This document shows, piece by piece, positions 50,361 through 58,035 of a DNA stretch of 64,000 nucleotides. The notes below the pieces were generated by a model. That model did not search any database and had not been told where the DNA came from. It saw nothing but the letters and a program-made list of their open reading frames with translations. Source of the stretch: an uncultured Oscillospiraceae bacterium (GTDB taxonomy: Bacteria; Bacillota; Clostridia; Oscillospirales; Oscillospiraceae); assembly GCA_934589705.1 (NCBI GenBank), contig CAKTOH010000002.1:1-64000 (forward strand), read 5' to 3'. A program made the translations under genes and the position numbers. The first letter of the stretch is position 1. Each line of letters starts with the position of its first letter.

Positions 50361-51235
50361 GCACCGCCCTCCGTTTCCGCAATGGACTGTTCAAAGCCCA
50401 CGATGTTATAGTTTTGGGGGTAATCGCTGAGGGACTTGTCATAGCACAGACTGCCGAAGGCCTTCCCCGCCATCGGCGTCACATGGGACAGGAGCTTCAG
50501 CGCCCAGGCGCAGCCGCCCACCAGGCGGATGATCTTGCCGTGGACTTTCGCAATTTCCTGTACCATGCGGCTGGTGGAAACATATTCGGCGTTCTGGGGA
50601 CAGAAGAGCCCGTCGGCCTCGTCCTGGATGAGCAGCCGGAGAAATTCGCAGAGATTGCCGATATAGAGCATGGATCGCTGATTGGCAATGTTTGGAAAAA
50701 CAGGCAGCTTTTCCGCCAGCCGGGCTAAGGTTCGGTAATTGCCCTTGCAGTCCCTGCCGTAAATCATGGGCGGGCGGAGAATAGCCACCCGGAAGCCATC
50801 GCCCCGGAGAAGGCTCAAATCTTCCTCGGCTTTTAGCTTGCTGATGCCGTAATTGTCCGTTGGATGCAGGGGGGTGTCGGCGGTGATGGTCAGGGTCTTG
50901 CCCACCGGGGCGTGAAGACCGTAGACGCTTTCCGAGCTGAGAAAGAGGAACTGACTCACGCCTTCGTTTTTTGCCTTTTTGGCAAGCTCCGCTGTGAGCA
51001 GATGGTTCACCCGGTCGTAACGTTCCGCCTGAGATGGGTCATCCTTGGATTTGGGCTGGTGGACGATGGCCGCCGCATGGACAATGGCATCGTAACCGCC
51101 GAAATCCGCCTGCCGCCAGTCATCGCCCCGGAGGCTGAGGAAATCCACCTGGTATTCTTCCGGCCAGCGGCGCAGGTATTGGGCAAGGGCGCTTCCGATA
51201 TAGCCCTGGGCGCCGGTAATGAGAATCCGCTTCAT
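50357..51235 (-). CDS. NAD-dependent epimerase/4-ketoreductase, WbpV/WreQ-like
   Basis: 292 residues from the ATG at 51235. Extended SDR: RILITGAQGYIGSAL (GxxGxxG), VHAAAIVHQPKS (about 62) and the catalytic YGISKLKAEED (about 134). It lies between the initiating transferase and a glycosyltransferase, downstream of the dehydratase at 51867. By analogy to WbpM-WbpV-WbpL it may reduce the 4-keto sugar to UDP-QuiNAc or UDP-FucNAc. Coupled to both neighbours by 4-bp overlaps. Confidence 0.85.
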   Translation of the reverse strand: MKRILITGAQGYIGSALAQYLRRWPEEYQVDFLSLRGDDWRQADFGGYDAIVHAAAIVHQPKSKDDPSQAERYDRVNHLLTAELAKKAKNEGVSQFLFLSSESVYGLHAPVGKTLTITADTPLHPTDNYGISKLKAEEDLSLLRGDGFRVAILRPPMIYGRDCKGNYRTLARLAEKLPVFPNIANQRSMLYIGNLCEFLRLLIQDEADGLFCPQNAEYVSTSRMVQEIAKVHGKIIRLVGGCAWALKLLSHVTPMAGKAFGSLCYDKSLSDYPQNYNIVGFEQSIAETEGGA

Positions 51236-51849
51236 TTGCCCTTCTTCTCCTTTTCCAGCTGGCCGGTGCCGCCCTCCACCACGCCCTCGGACTTGAGCAC
51301 TGAGCGAATGGTGCCGAAGAAGCACTTGCAGTCAAAGGCGAAGCTGAGATTTTTCACATACTCGCCGTCAAACCGAGCCTTCACGTCAATGGGCAGCTCG
51401 TCCCGGCCGTTGATCTGGGCCCAGCCGGTGAGCCCCGGGCGCACGTCGTTGGCTCCGTACTTGTCCCGCTCGGCGATCAGGTCAAACTGATTCCACAGGG
51501 CAGGCCGGGGGCCGATAATGGCCATTTTACCCGTAAAAATCTGAAAAATCTGGGGAAGTTCGTCCAGGGAGGTCCTGCGCAGAAATTTTCCCACCCGGGT
51601 GATATACTGCTCCGGATTTTCCAGCAGATGGGTGGGCACGTCCTTGGGGGTGCTCACCTTCATGGTGCGAAATTTCAAAATCCGGAAATGGGTCTTGTGG
51701 ATGCCCACCCGCTTCTGCCGGAAGAACACCGGCCCCGGATCGTCCGCCACAATGGCAAGACAAATCAGAAGGTACACCGGCGACAGCACCACAATGGCGC
51801 AGGCGGACAGCAGCAGATCGATCAAACGCTTCGCGTATTTCTGATACAT
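51232..51849 (-). CDS. Initiating sugar-1-phosphate transferase, PglC/WcaJ-type
   Basis: 205 residues if started at the ATG at 51849 (GAGG 7 bases upstream); an ATG at 51861 would add four residues. An N-terminal re-entrant hydrophobic helix (KRLIDLLLSACAIVVLSPVYLL is the start) is followed by the polyprenyl-phosphate hexose transferase core: PGPVFFRQKRVG, FRILKFRTM, RRTSLDELPQ and IIGPRPAL. It loads the first sugar phosphate onto undecaprenyl phosphate, starting repeat-unit synthesis in unit 1. Confidence 0.93.
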   Translation of the reverse strand: MYQKYAKRLIDLLLSACAIVVLSPVYLLICLAIVADDPGPVFFRQKRVGIHKTHFRILKFRTMKVSTPKDVPTHLLENPEQYITRVGKFLRRTSLDELPQIFQIFTGKMAIIGPRPALWNQFDLIAERDKYGANDVRPGLTGWAQINGRDELPIDVKARFDGEYVKNLSFAFDCKCFFGTIRSVLKSEGVVEGGTGQLEKEKKGK

Positions 51850-51866
51850 GGTGATCCTCATTTCCC

Positions 51867-53744
51867 TTATACTTCAAGCTTTTTCCGATAGGTTGGCACG
51901 ATTTCCGCCACAATATCCTTCATATTTTCCGTTTCCGCCTGGCAGGCTTCTTTCAGCCGCTCCAGCTGGGCGGCGAATTTCCCGTCGTCCATTTCAATGG
52001 GCTTGCCGATATGAATGAGCTTATTGGCGGTCTCCTGAAGCCCCTCTTCCTTCATAAGAAGCTCCTCATAGAGCTTTTCGCCGGGGCGCAGGCCGGTGTA
52101 GACCACTTTGATGTCCACGTCCGGCTCGTAGCCGCTGAGACGGATCATGTTCCGTGCCATGGTATCGATCTTCACCGGCTCGCCCATGTCCAGAATGAAA
52201 ATCTCCCCGCCCCTGGCGTAGTACCCGGCCTGGAGCACCAGGCTCACCGCCTCGGGGATGGTCATAAAATAGCGGATAATGTCCGGGTGAGTCACCGTCA
52301 CAGGGCCGCCGGCGGCAATCTGCTTTTTGAAAAGCGGAATCACGCTGCCGTTGCTGCCCAGGACGTTGCCGAAGCGCACGGCTACAAACTCGGTCTTCGA
52401 CCGGCGATCCATCATCTGAATCACCATTTCGCACAGCCGCTTGGAGGCGCCCATGATGTTGGTGGGGTTCACCGCCTTGTCGGTGGAGATCAGCACGAAC
52501 CGGCGGACACCATATTTCGCCGCGGCGGAGGCCACCTTATAGGTGCCGAAGACATTGTTTTTGATGGCCTCGTTGGGGCTGTCCTCCATGAGAGGCACAT
52601 GCTTGTGAGCCGCCGCGTGGAAGATGAGGTCAGGCCGGTAATGCCCGATCACCCAATCCACCCGGCTAGTATTGCGCACGGAGCCGATGAGCACCAGAAG
52701 ATTCAGCTCCGGGAAGTTCCGGCGGAGCTCCTGCTGGATGTCATAGGCATTGTTCTCGTAAATATCGAAAATAATCAGCATTTCCGGCTCGGCTCCCGCA
52801 ATCTGACGGCACAGCTCGCTGCCGATGCTTCCGCCGCCGCCGGTGACCAGTACGGTTTTTCCGTGGATATAGCCGAAAATTTCCTCCAGATTCACCTGGA
52901 TGGGATCTCTGCCCAGTAAGTCCTGGGGATCCACCTGGCGCAGCTTGCTGACGCTGACCTCCCCGTTGACCATCTGGTAAATGCCCGGAAGCATCTGGAC
53001 CTCGCAGCCGGTGGTGGTGCAGATATCCAAAATCTCCTTGCGCATTTTGGCGGGACAGCTGGGGATGGCGAAGATGATCTTGCTGATCTTATACTGCTTG
53101 GCCATGGCGGGGATATCGTAGCGGTTGCCCACGATGGGCACCCCGCACAGCCGCTTATTCAGCTTTACCGGGTTGTCGTCGATGACGCAGGACAGGTGAT
53201 CCTTCACATAATCGCTGCTTAAAAACTCCATAGCCAGCGCCCGGCCCGCGTCCCCCGCGCCGATGAGCATCACGTTTTTCAGGCCGTTGGCATGCGCCAT
53301 ATGACTCAGCTGCCTTTGCGCCGTCCGCCAGAGCCGATAGGAAAAGCGAATGAGCACCGTCATGGCAAAGCTCAGAAGGTATCCCATGACCATGCTGCTT
53401 CGGGGCATCAGGAAGCCGTCAAACCGGAATACCAGGGTGCCGATGACCGCCAGCACCAGGTAAGCTCCCGCAATCCGGAACACCTCCGAGGTGCTGACGA
53501 AGGCCCAGATGCTGCTGTACAGCCGGAAGCACAAAAAAACCACAATGGTGATGACGCACCAGGGGCCGATGGCGGACAGGAACCCCTGCAAATGCTCCGC
53601 CCGGATCTCCTGGAAGGAGAAATCGTACCGGAACCACAACCCCAAGAAGAAGGACAGCATGGTGGCTACCACGTCTCCCGCCATAATCAGCAGCACCTTG
53701 CCCAGGACAGCCCGGCTCAAAAACTGGGGTTTATTCATGTCCAT
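51867..53744 (-). CDS. Membrane UDP-GlcNAc 4,6-dehydratase, CapD/PglF/FlaA1-like
   Basis: 625 residues, first gene of unit 1. Four N-terminal membrane helices (about 15-130) precede a nucleotide-binding domain (NVMLIGAGDAGRAL, about 158) and a second SDR domain: TVLVTGGGGSIGSELCRQI (about 293), FHAAAHKHVPLMEDSP (about 370) and STDKAVNPTNIMGASKRLCE (about 410). Family members make UDP-4-keto-6-deoxy-GlcNAc for QuiNAc/bacillosamine-type sugars. The site before the first ATG is AGAAGGTG. Confidence 0.93.
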   Translation of the reverse strand: MDMNKPQFLSRAVLGKVLLIMAGDVVATMLSFFLGLWFRYDFSFQEIRAEHLQGFLSAIGPWCVITIVVFLCFRLYSSIWAFVSTSEVFRIAGAYLVLAVIGTLVFRFDGFLMPRSSMVMGYLLSFAMTVLIRFSYRLWRTAQRQLSHMAHANGLKNVMLIGAGDAGRALAMEFLSSDYVKDHLSCVIDDNPVKLNKRLCGVPIVGNRYDIPAMAKQYKISKIIFAIPSCPAKMRKEILDICTTTGCEVQMLPGIYQMVNGEVSVSKLRQVDPQDLLGRDPIQVNLEEIFGYIHGKTVLVTGGGGSIGSELCRQIAGAEPEMLIIFDIYENNAYDIQQELRRNFPELNLLVLIGSVRNTSRVDWVIGHYRPDLIFHAAAHKHVPLMEDSPNEAIKNNVFGTYKVASAAAKYGVRRFVLISTDKAVNPTNIMGASKRLCEMVIQMMDRRSKTEFVAVRFGNVLGSNGSVIPLFKKQIAAGGPVTVTHPDIIRYFMTIPEAVSLVLQAGYYARGGEIFILDMGEPVKIDTMARNMIRLSGYEPDVDIKVVYTGLRPGEKLYEELLMKEEGLQETANKLIHIGKPIEMDDGKFAAQLERLKEACQAETENMKDIVAEIVPTYRKKLEV

Positions 53745-53801
53745 TCCCGTTCACCTTCTAATTCTTTGTAAGAAATACCCATTTTCCGCATAGTTCGGTT
53801 T

Positions 53802-53830
53802 ATTATAACACATTATGCCCCATACGGCAA
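53802..53830 (-). promoter_or_regulatory. Promoter of glycan unit 1
   Basis: Minus-strand TTGCCG (53825-53830), 17-base spacer, perfect TATAAT (53802-53807); leader of about 50 nt. Confidence 0.8.
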
Positions 53831-53849
53831 GCAATAGTTTCATTGGAAC

Positions 53850-53879
53850 AAAAAAGAGGCACCCGGATGGGTGCCTCTT
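53850..53879 (-). terminator. Terminator upstream of the glycan locus
   Basis: Minus-strand stem GAGGCACCC/GGGTGCCTC (9 bp, 4-base loop) followed by TTTTTT; it ends transcription of the phosphotransferase gene. Confidence 0.92.
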
Positions 53880-53885
53880 AGGGGG

Positions 53886-54980
53886 TTATTGGGAATTGCG
53901 GACGCACTGCTCAACGATGGCTTCCATTTCGTCCATATGCTTCAGCATATCCTTGGCCAGGGCGATCTGGCACCGGGCACGAACCAGGTTGTGATCCGGA
54001 CGGCGGATGTTAAAATACAGGTCGCCGTCTAAGTAGTCCGCTAAGAACCGGGTGGCAAGCTCCGCCGTCAGGTCAAAGCAGCTCATGGCAAGGGTCTTGA
54101 CCTCCGTATCCGTCATGGTTTTCGCCGTCATGGACAAAAATCCTTCCGCGAAAGCCCGGAAAACATCCAGATTCACCTGTGCCTGGTCGTAGTCTGTACA
54201 GTCCTCCTCCACACGGTTGGCCGCAAAGCGGATGGCATCGCCGAAATCATGACCCATAAGCCCCGGCATAACGGTGTCAAGATCGATAACGATCATGGCT
54301 TCCTTGGTTTCCGGGGAAAACAGCACGTTATTGATCTTGGTATCGTTATGAGTGACCCGCAGGGGAAGCTTTCCTGCCCGGTACAAGTCCGTCAGACAGC
54401 AGGCCTTGTCCTCCACGGACAGAAGGTATTCGATTTCCTCCCGGACGGAAGATGCCCGGCCCGCTTTGTCCTCTTCCACGCTCCGCCGGAAATCGGCATA
54501 CCGCTTGCGGGTATCGTGGAAGCCCGGAATGGTCTCCACCAGAGCCGAAAGGTCAAAGTCCTCCAAGTCCATCTGGAACTCGCCGAAGGCCTTGCCCGCG
54601 CTGCGGACGATGTTCAGATCGGTGACGGTGTTGTAAGTCACGGAAGGGACGTAATTGGTCATCCGCCAGAAATTCTCCCCGTCTGCCAGGTAGGTCTTCC
54701 GGTCGGCGGTGTGGTGAAAATGCAGGGCAAGCTGCCCCGGCTTTTTCGCCCGGATATGCTCGGTGACGCTGTCGATGTTGTTCATCAGACCCACCGGATT
54801 CCGGAAGGCATAGGTGTTCACGTTCTGCACCAGAAAGGACTTTTCCTTCCCGTCGGGCAGCCGGAAATTCACCTTGTAGGTATGGTTCACATTGCCCATC
54901 TGGATGGTTTCATAGCCCAGGTACTCATAGGGGATCCGGAAAGCTCTGGAAACCTCCAGCAGCTTGTCAAAAAGCTCCAT
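53886..54980 (-). CDS. Aminoglycoside-phosphotransferase-fold sugar kinase, NahK-like
   Basis: 364 residues. Kinase-like fold: N-lobe with YETIQMGNVNHTYKV (about 19) and FLVQNVNTYAFRNP (about 49), and catalytic loop RVTHNDTKINNVLF (about 209) followed by IVIDLDTVMPG (about 231) as the metal-binding Asp. The HNDTK..N loop plus DLDTVMPG is the pattern of N-acetylhexosamine 1-kinases, which make HexNAc-1-phosphate. It is a candidate for amino-sugar salvage feeding UDP-HexNAc pools, but its position next to rnc gives no support either way. Confidence 0.82.
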   Translation of the reverse strand: MELFDKLLEVSRAFRIPYEYLGYETIQMGNVNHTYKVNFRLPDGKEKSFLVQNVNTYAFRNPVGLMNNIDSVTEHIRAKKPGQLALHFHHTADRKTYLADGENFWRMTNYVPSVTYNTVTDLNIVRSAGKAFGEFQMDLEDFDLSALVETIPGFHDTRKRYADFRRSVEEDKAGRASSVREEIEYLLSVEDKACCLTDLYRAGKLPLRVTHNDTKINNVLFSPETKEAMIVIDLDTVMPGLMGHDFGDAIRFAANRVEEDCTDYDQAQVNLDVFRAFAEGFLSMTAKTMTDTEVKTLAMSCFDLTAELATRFLADYLDGDLYFNIRRPDHNLVRARCQIALAKDMLKHMDEMEAIVEQCVRNSQ

Positions 54981-54997
54981 ATGTTTCTCCTCTTTCT

Positions 54998-55687
54998 TTA
55001 CTGGGCCTGCTCGGGAAAGAGCTTTTCCAGAGCCACCCGGGCCGCGTCCTGCTCAGCCCGCTTCTTGCTGCTGCCGCTGCCCGTGCCCACCACGGTTCCG
55101 TTCAGGCAGACCTCCACCGCAAAGTGCTTGTCGTGATCCGGGCCGGACTCCCCGGTGAGGGTGTAGGTCAGCACCTGGTTTTTCTTCTGCTGCACCAGCT
55201 CCTGGAGCTTGGTCTTGTAGTCGGCGTTGTGAAGCTTGGTCACCGGCACTTCCACGAAAATGAACTGCCGGATGATGAGCAGCGCCGCCTCAATGCCGCC
55301 GTCCAGGAAGCAGGCGGCAATCACGGACTCCATGGCATCGGCCAGAATGGAGCTGCGGGTTCTGCCGCCCCCCTGCTCCTCGCCGTGTCCCAGGAGCAGA
55401 TGGGTTCCAAGACCAATGCGTTCAGCGGCGGCGGCCAGAGTCTGCTCGCAGACCATATCCGCCCGCATCCGGGTCAGCTCTCCCTCAGGCCGGTTGGGGA
55501 AATTCCGGTACAGATACTCTGCCACCAGCATTCCTAAGACGCTGTCCCCCAGAAACTCCAGCCGCTCGTTGCTGAGCAGGCTGTTGTGCCAACGCTCGTT
55601 GGCATAGGAGGAATGGGTCAGGGCGTTTTGCAGCAGGGAAATATTGTGAAAATGATAGCCGATAACAGCTTCCAGATCTTTAAGCAT
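54998..55687 (-). CDS. rnc: Ribonuclease III
   Basis: 229 residues from the ATG at 55687, overlapping the plsX stop by 8 bp. The endonuclease domain has the signature NERLEFLGDSVL (about 40) and the metal-binding Asp/Glu of ADAMESVIAA (about 114); a double-stranded RNA-binding domain fills about 157-225 (DYKTKLQELVQQ, GTGSGSSKKRAEQDAA). It cuts rRNA precursors and structured RNAs. The stem-rich repeats in this window would be potential substrates when transcribed. Confidence 0.96.
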   Translation of the reverse strand: MLKDLEAVIGYHFHNISLLQNALTHSSYANERWHNSLLSNERLEFLGDSVLGMLVAEYLYRNFPNRPEGELTRMRADMVCEQTLAAAAERIGLGTHLLLGHGEEQGGGRTRSSILADAMESVIAACFLDGGIEAALLIIRQFIFVEVPVTKLHNADYKTKLQELVQQKKNQVLTYTLTGESGPDHDKHFAVEVCLNGTVVGTGSGSSKKRAEQDAARVALEKLFPEQAQ

Positions 55688-56711
55688 CGGCTTCACTTCC
55701 CTTCAGCGCGGCCAGATTCTTCTCCAGCTGGGCGGTAAAGTCTCCTTCGGCGGCGGTCATGGCCTGCTTCACCGCATTCCGGAAGGCCAGCGCGTCGGAA
55801 GCGCCGTGGGCCTTGATGACCGGCTTTTTGATGCCCAAAAACTGGGTGCCGCCGATCTCCCGGTAGTCCAGAAGCTTCATCATGTCCTGGACACCGCTCT
55901 TGCACAGAAGGTAGCCCAGCTTGGAGCCCAGGCTCTTCTTGAACATCCGCTTGAGCATACTGCCCATGAACATGGCGGTGCCTTCAATGGACTTAATGAG
56001 AATGTTGCCGCTGAAGCCGTCGCAGACCACCACGTCCACCGCCCCCAGAGGCACGTCACGAGCCTCCACGTTGCCGGTGAAATTCAGCAGTCCCCTGTCG
56101 GACGCGTCTTTCAGCAGGGCGTAGGCGTCCTTCTGAAGCTGAGTGCCCTTGCTGTCCTCAGACCCGATGTTCAGAAGGCCTACTCTGGGATTTTCCACCC
56201 CCAGGGTAAACTTGCTGTAGGCCGAAGCCACCAGGCCGAATTGGAGCAGAAACTCCGGGGTGCACTCGGCGTTGGCGCCGCAGTCGCAGATAATGACCTT
56301 GGTGCCGGCCTTGGTGGGCATGGCGGGAGCCATGGCCGCCCGGCGAATCCCCCGAACCCGCTTGACAAGCAAAGTTGCGCCCGTCAAAAGCGCACCGGTG
56401 GAACCGGCGGAGACGAAGGCATCGCCCTTGCCGTCGGCCAGCATTTTCAGGCCGATGATCATGGAGGAATTCTTCCGCTTGTGGATCACCGTGGCCGGGT
56501 CGTCGTGCATATCCACCACGTCGTCGGCGTGGGCGATTTCCACGCCCTCAGGCAGGGTGTCCAGGCCGTTCTTCTTCAGAACCTCCAGAATCTCCTGACC
56601 CCGGCCTACCAGAATGATGTCCGCGTTATAACGCTTCACCGCTTCGATGGCGCCGAGCACCGGAGCCTGAGGGGCATTGTCGCCGCCCATCGCGTCCAGA
56701 ATAATCTTCAT
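55680..56711 (-). CDS. plsX: Phosphate acyltransferase PlsX
   Basis: 343 residues, family length. ILDAMGGDNAP at the start, AGSTGALLTGATLLVKR (about 101) and VVCDGFSGNILIKSIEG (about 232) are typical. PlsX forms acyl-phosphate from acyl-ACP for the first step of phospholipid synthesis. Translationally coupled to rnc, an arrangement common in Firmicutes. No acpP gene lies between them here. Confidence 0.97.
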   Translation of the reverse strand: MKIILDAMGGDNAPQAPVLGAIEAVKRYNADIILVGRGQEILEVLKKNGLDTLPEGVEIAHADDVVDMHDDPATVIHKRKNSSMIIGLKMLADGKGDAFVSAGSTGALLTGATLLVKRVRGIRRAAMAPAMPTKAGTKVIICDCGANAECTPEFLLQFGLVASAYSKFTLGVENPRVGLLNIGSEDSKGTQLQKDAYALLKDASDRGLLNFTGNVEARDVPLGAVDVVVCDGFSGNILIKSIEGTAMFMGSMLKRMFKKSLGSKLGYLLCKSGVQDMMKLLDYREIGGTQFLGIKKPVIKAHGASDALAFRNAVKQAMTAAEGDFTAQLEKNLAALKGSEADA

Positions 56712-56727
56712 CTTAGCACCTCTTTCT

Positions 56728-58032
56728 TTAGATGCCCGCTTCCTTCAAGGCCTGAATCACGTCCAGAGCCCGGTTGGAAATGGCGAGATTTTTTTCTGCC
56801 TTTTTACGAATTCGCTGCTCCAAAGGAGCAATAATGCTGAAATTGATATTCATGGGCTGGAAATTTTCCACGCTCTCGTCGCTGATGTACAGACCCAGAG
56901 CACCGATGGCGGTGGTCTTGGGGAACTCCGGCAGGGGGCGACCCTGAACCTTCGCCGCCATGGCTACCGCCGCCAGATACCCGGAGGCCGTGGACTCCAC
57001 ATAGCCTTCCACGCCGGTCATCTGCCCGGCAAAGGCAACCAGAGGGTTTCTCCGGTCGGCATAGAACCTGTCCAGCAGCTTGGGGCTTTGCAGGAAGGTG
57101 TTCTGGTGCATGACTCCGTAGCGGACATATTCCGCGTTTTTTAGAGCCGGAATCATGGAAAACACCCGCTTCTGCTCCCCGAATTTCAGGTGGGTCTGAA
57201 AGCCCACCAGGTTGAAGACACTGCCCGTGGCATTGTCCTGGCGCAGCTGCACCACGGCGTAGGGCTCCTTCCCCGTCCGGGGGTCTGTCAGGCCTACGGG
57301 CTTCAGGGGGCCGTAGCGCAGGGTATCAATGCCCCGGCGGGCCATGACCTCCACGGGCATACAGCCCTCGAAGACGTTCTTATCCTCAAAGCCGTGAACC
57401 TCCGCTTCCTGGGCGGTGGTCAACGCCTGCCAGAAGGCCTCATATTCCTCCTTATTCATGGCGCAGTTCACATAATCCGGGGTTCCCCGGTCATACCGGG
57501 ACTGCCACCAGGCAAGCTCCATGTCGATAGACTCCGCCGTAACCAGCGGCGCCGCCGCGTCAAAAAAGTGGAGATATCCGGTTTCTCCGAAGTACTCTCC
57601 GATGGCTTGGCTGAGGGCATCGGAGGTCAAAGGGCCGGTGGCGATGATGACAGGTCCTTCCGGAACCTGGGTCACCTCTTCCTCCACCACGGTGATTCTG
57701 GGATGGCTGCGGATTTTTTCCGTTACCATTTGGGAAAAGCCCCCCCGGTCAACTGCCAGACATCCGCCGGCTTCCACCCGGGTGGCCTCGGCGCAGGACA
57801 GAATCAGGCTGTCCAGGCGGCGCAGTTCCTCCTTCAGAAGACCCACCGCGTTTTCCAGCCGGTCGCCCCGAAGGGAATTGGAGCACACCAGCTCGGCAAA
57901 GTCCGGGCTGTGGTGGGCGGGAGTCATTTTCTTGGGCTTCATCTCATAAAGCCGCACATCGATGTCACGGTTTGCCAGCTGCCAGGCTGCCTCACAGCCC
58001 GCCAGGCCCGCGCCAATGACTTTTACCTCCAT
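56728..58032 (-). CDS. trmFO: tRNA (uracil-54,C5)-methyltransferase, folate-dependent TrmFO
   Basis: 434 residues. FAD-binding KVIGAGLAGCEAAWQLA at the start, then ELVCSNSLRGDRLENAVGLL (about 47) and CMPVEVMARRGIDTLRYGPL (about 228), which are signatures of TrmFO. It makes ribothymidine at tRNA position 54 using methylene-tetrahydrofolate. It starts 3 bases after topA ends, so they share a transcript. Confidence 0.97.
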   Translation of the reverse strand: MEVKVIGAGLAGCEAAWQLANRDIDVRLYEMKPKKMTPAHHSPDFAELVCSNSLRGDRLENAVGLLKEELRRLDSLILSCAEATRVEAGGCLAVDRGGFSQMVTEKIRSHPRITVVEEEVTQVPEGPVIIATGPLTSDALSQAIGEYFGETGYLHFFDAAAPLVTAESIDMELAWWQSRYDRGTPDYVNCAMNKEEYEAFWQALTTAQEAEVHGFEDKNVFEGCMPVEVMARRGIDTLRYGPLKPVGLTDPRTGKEPYAVVQLRQDNATGSVFNLVGFQTHLKFGEQKRVFSMIPALKNAEYVRYGVMHQNTFLQSPKLLDRFYADRRNPLVAFAGQMTGVEGYVESTASGYLAAVAMAAKVQGRPLPEFPKTTAIGALGLYISDESVENFQPMNINFSIIAPLEQRIRKKAEKNLAISNRALDVIQALKEAGI

Positions 58033-58035
58033 GGC

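Noticed and set aside
48085-53744. The two dehydratases (48085 and 51867) as redundant copies
   Set aside because: One is the short CapE type (inverting, FucNAc route) and the other the long membrane CapD/PglF type, so they probably feed different sugars.
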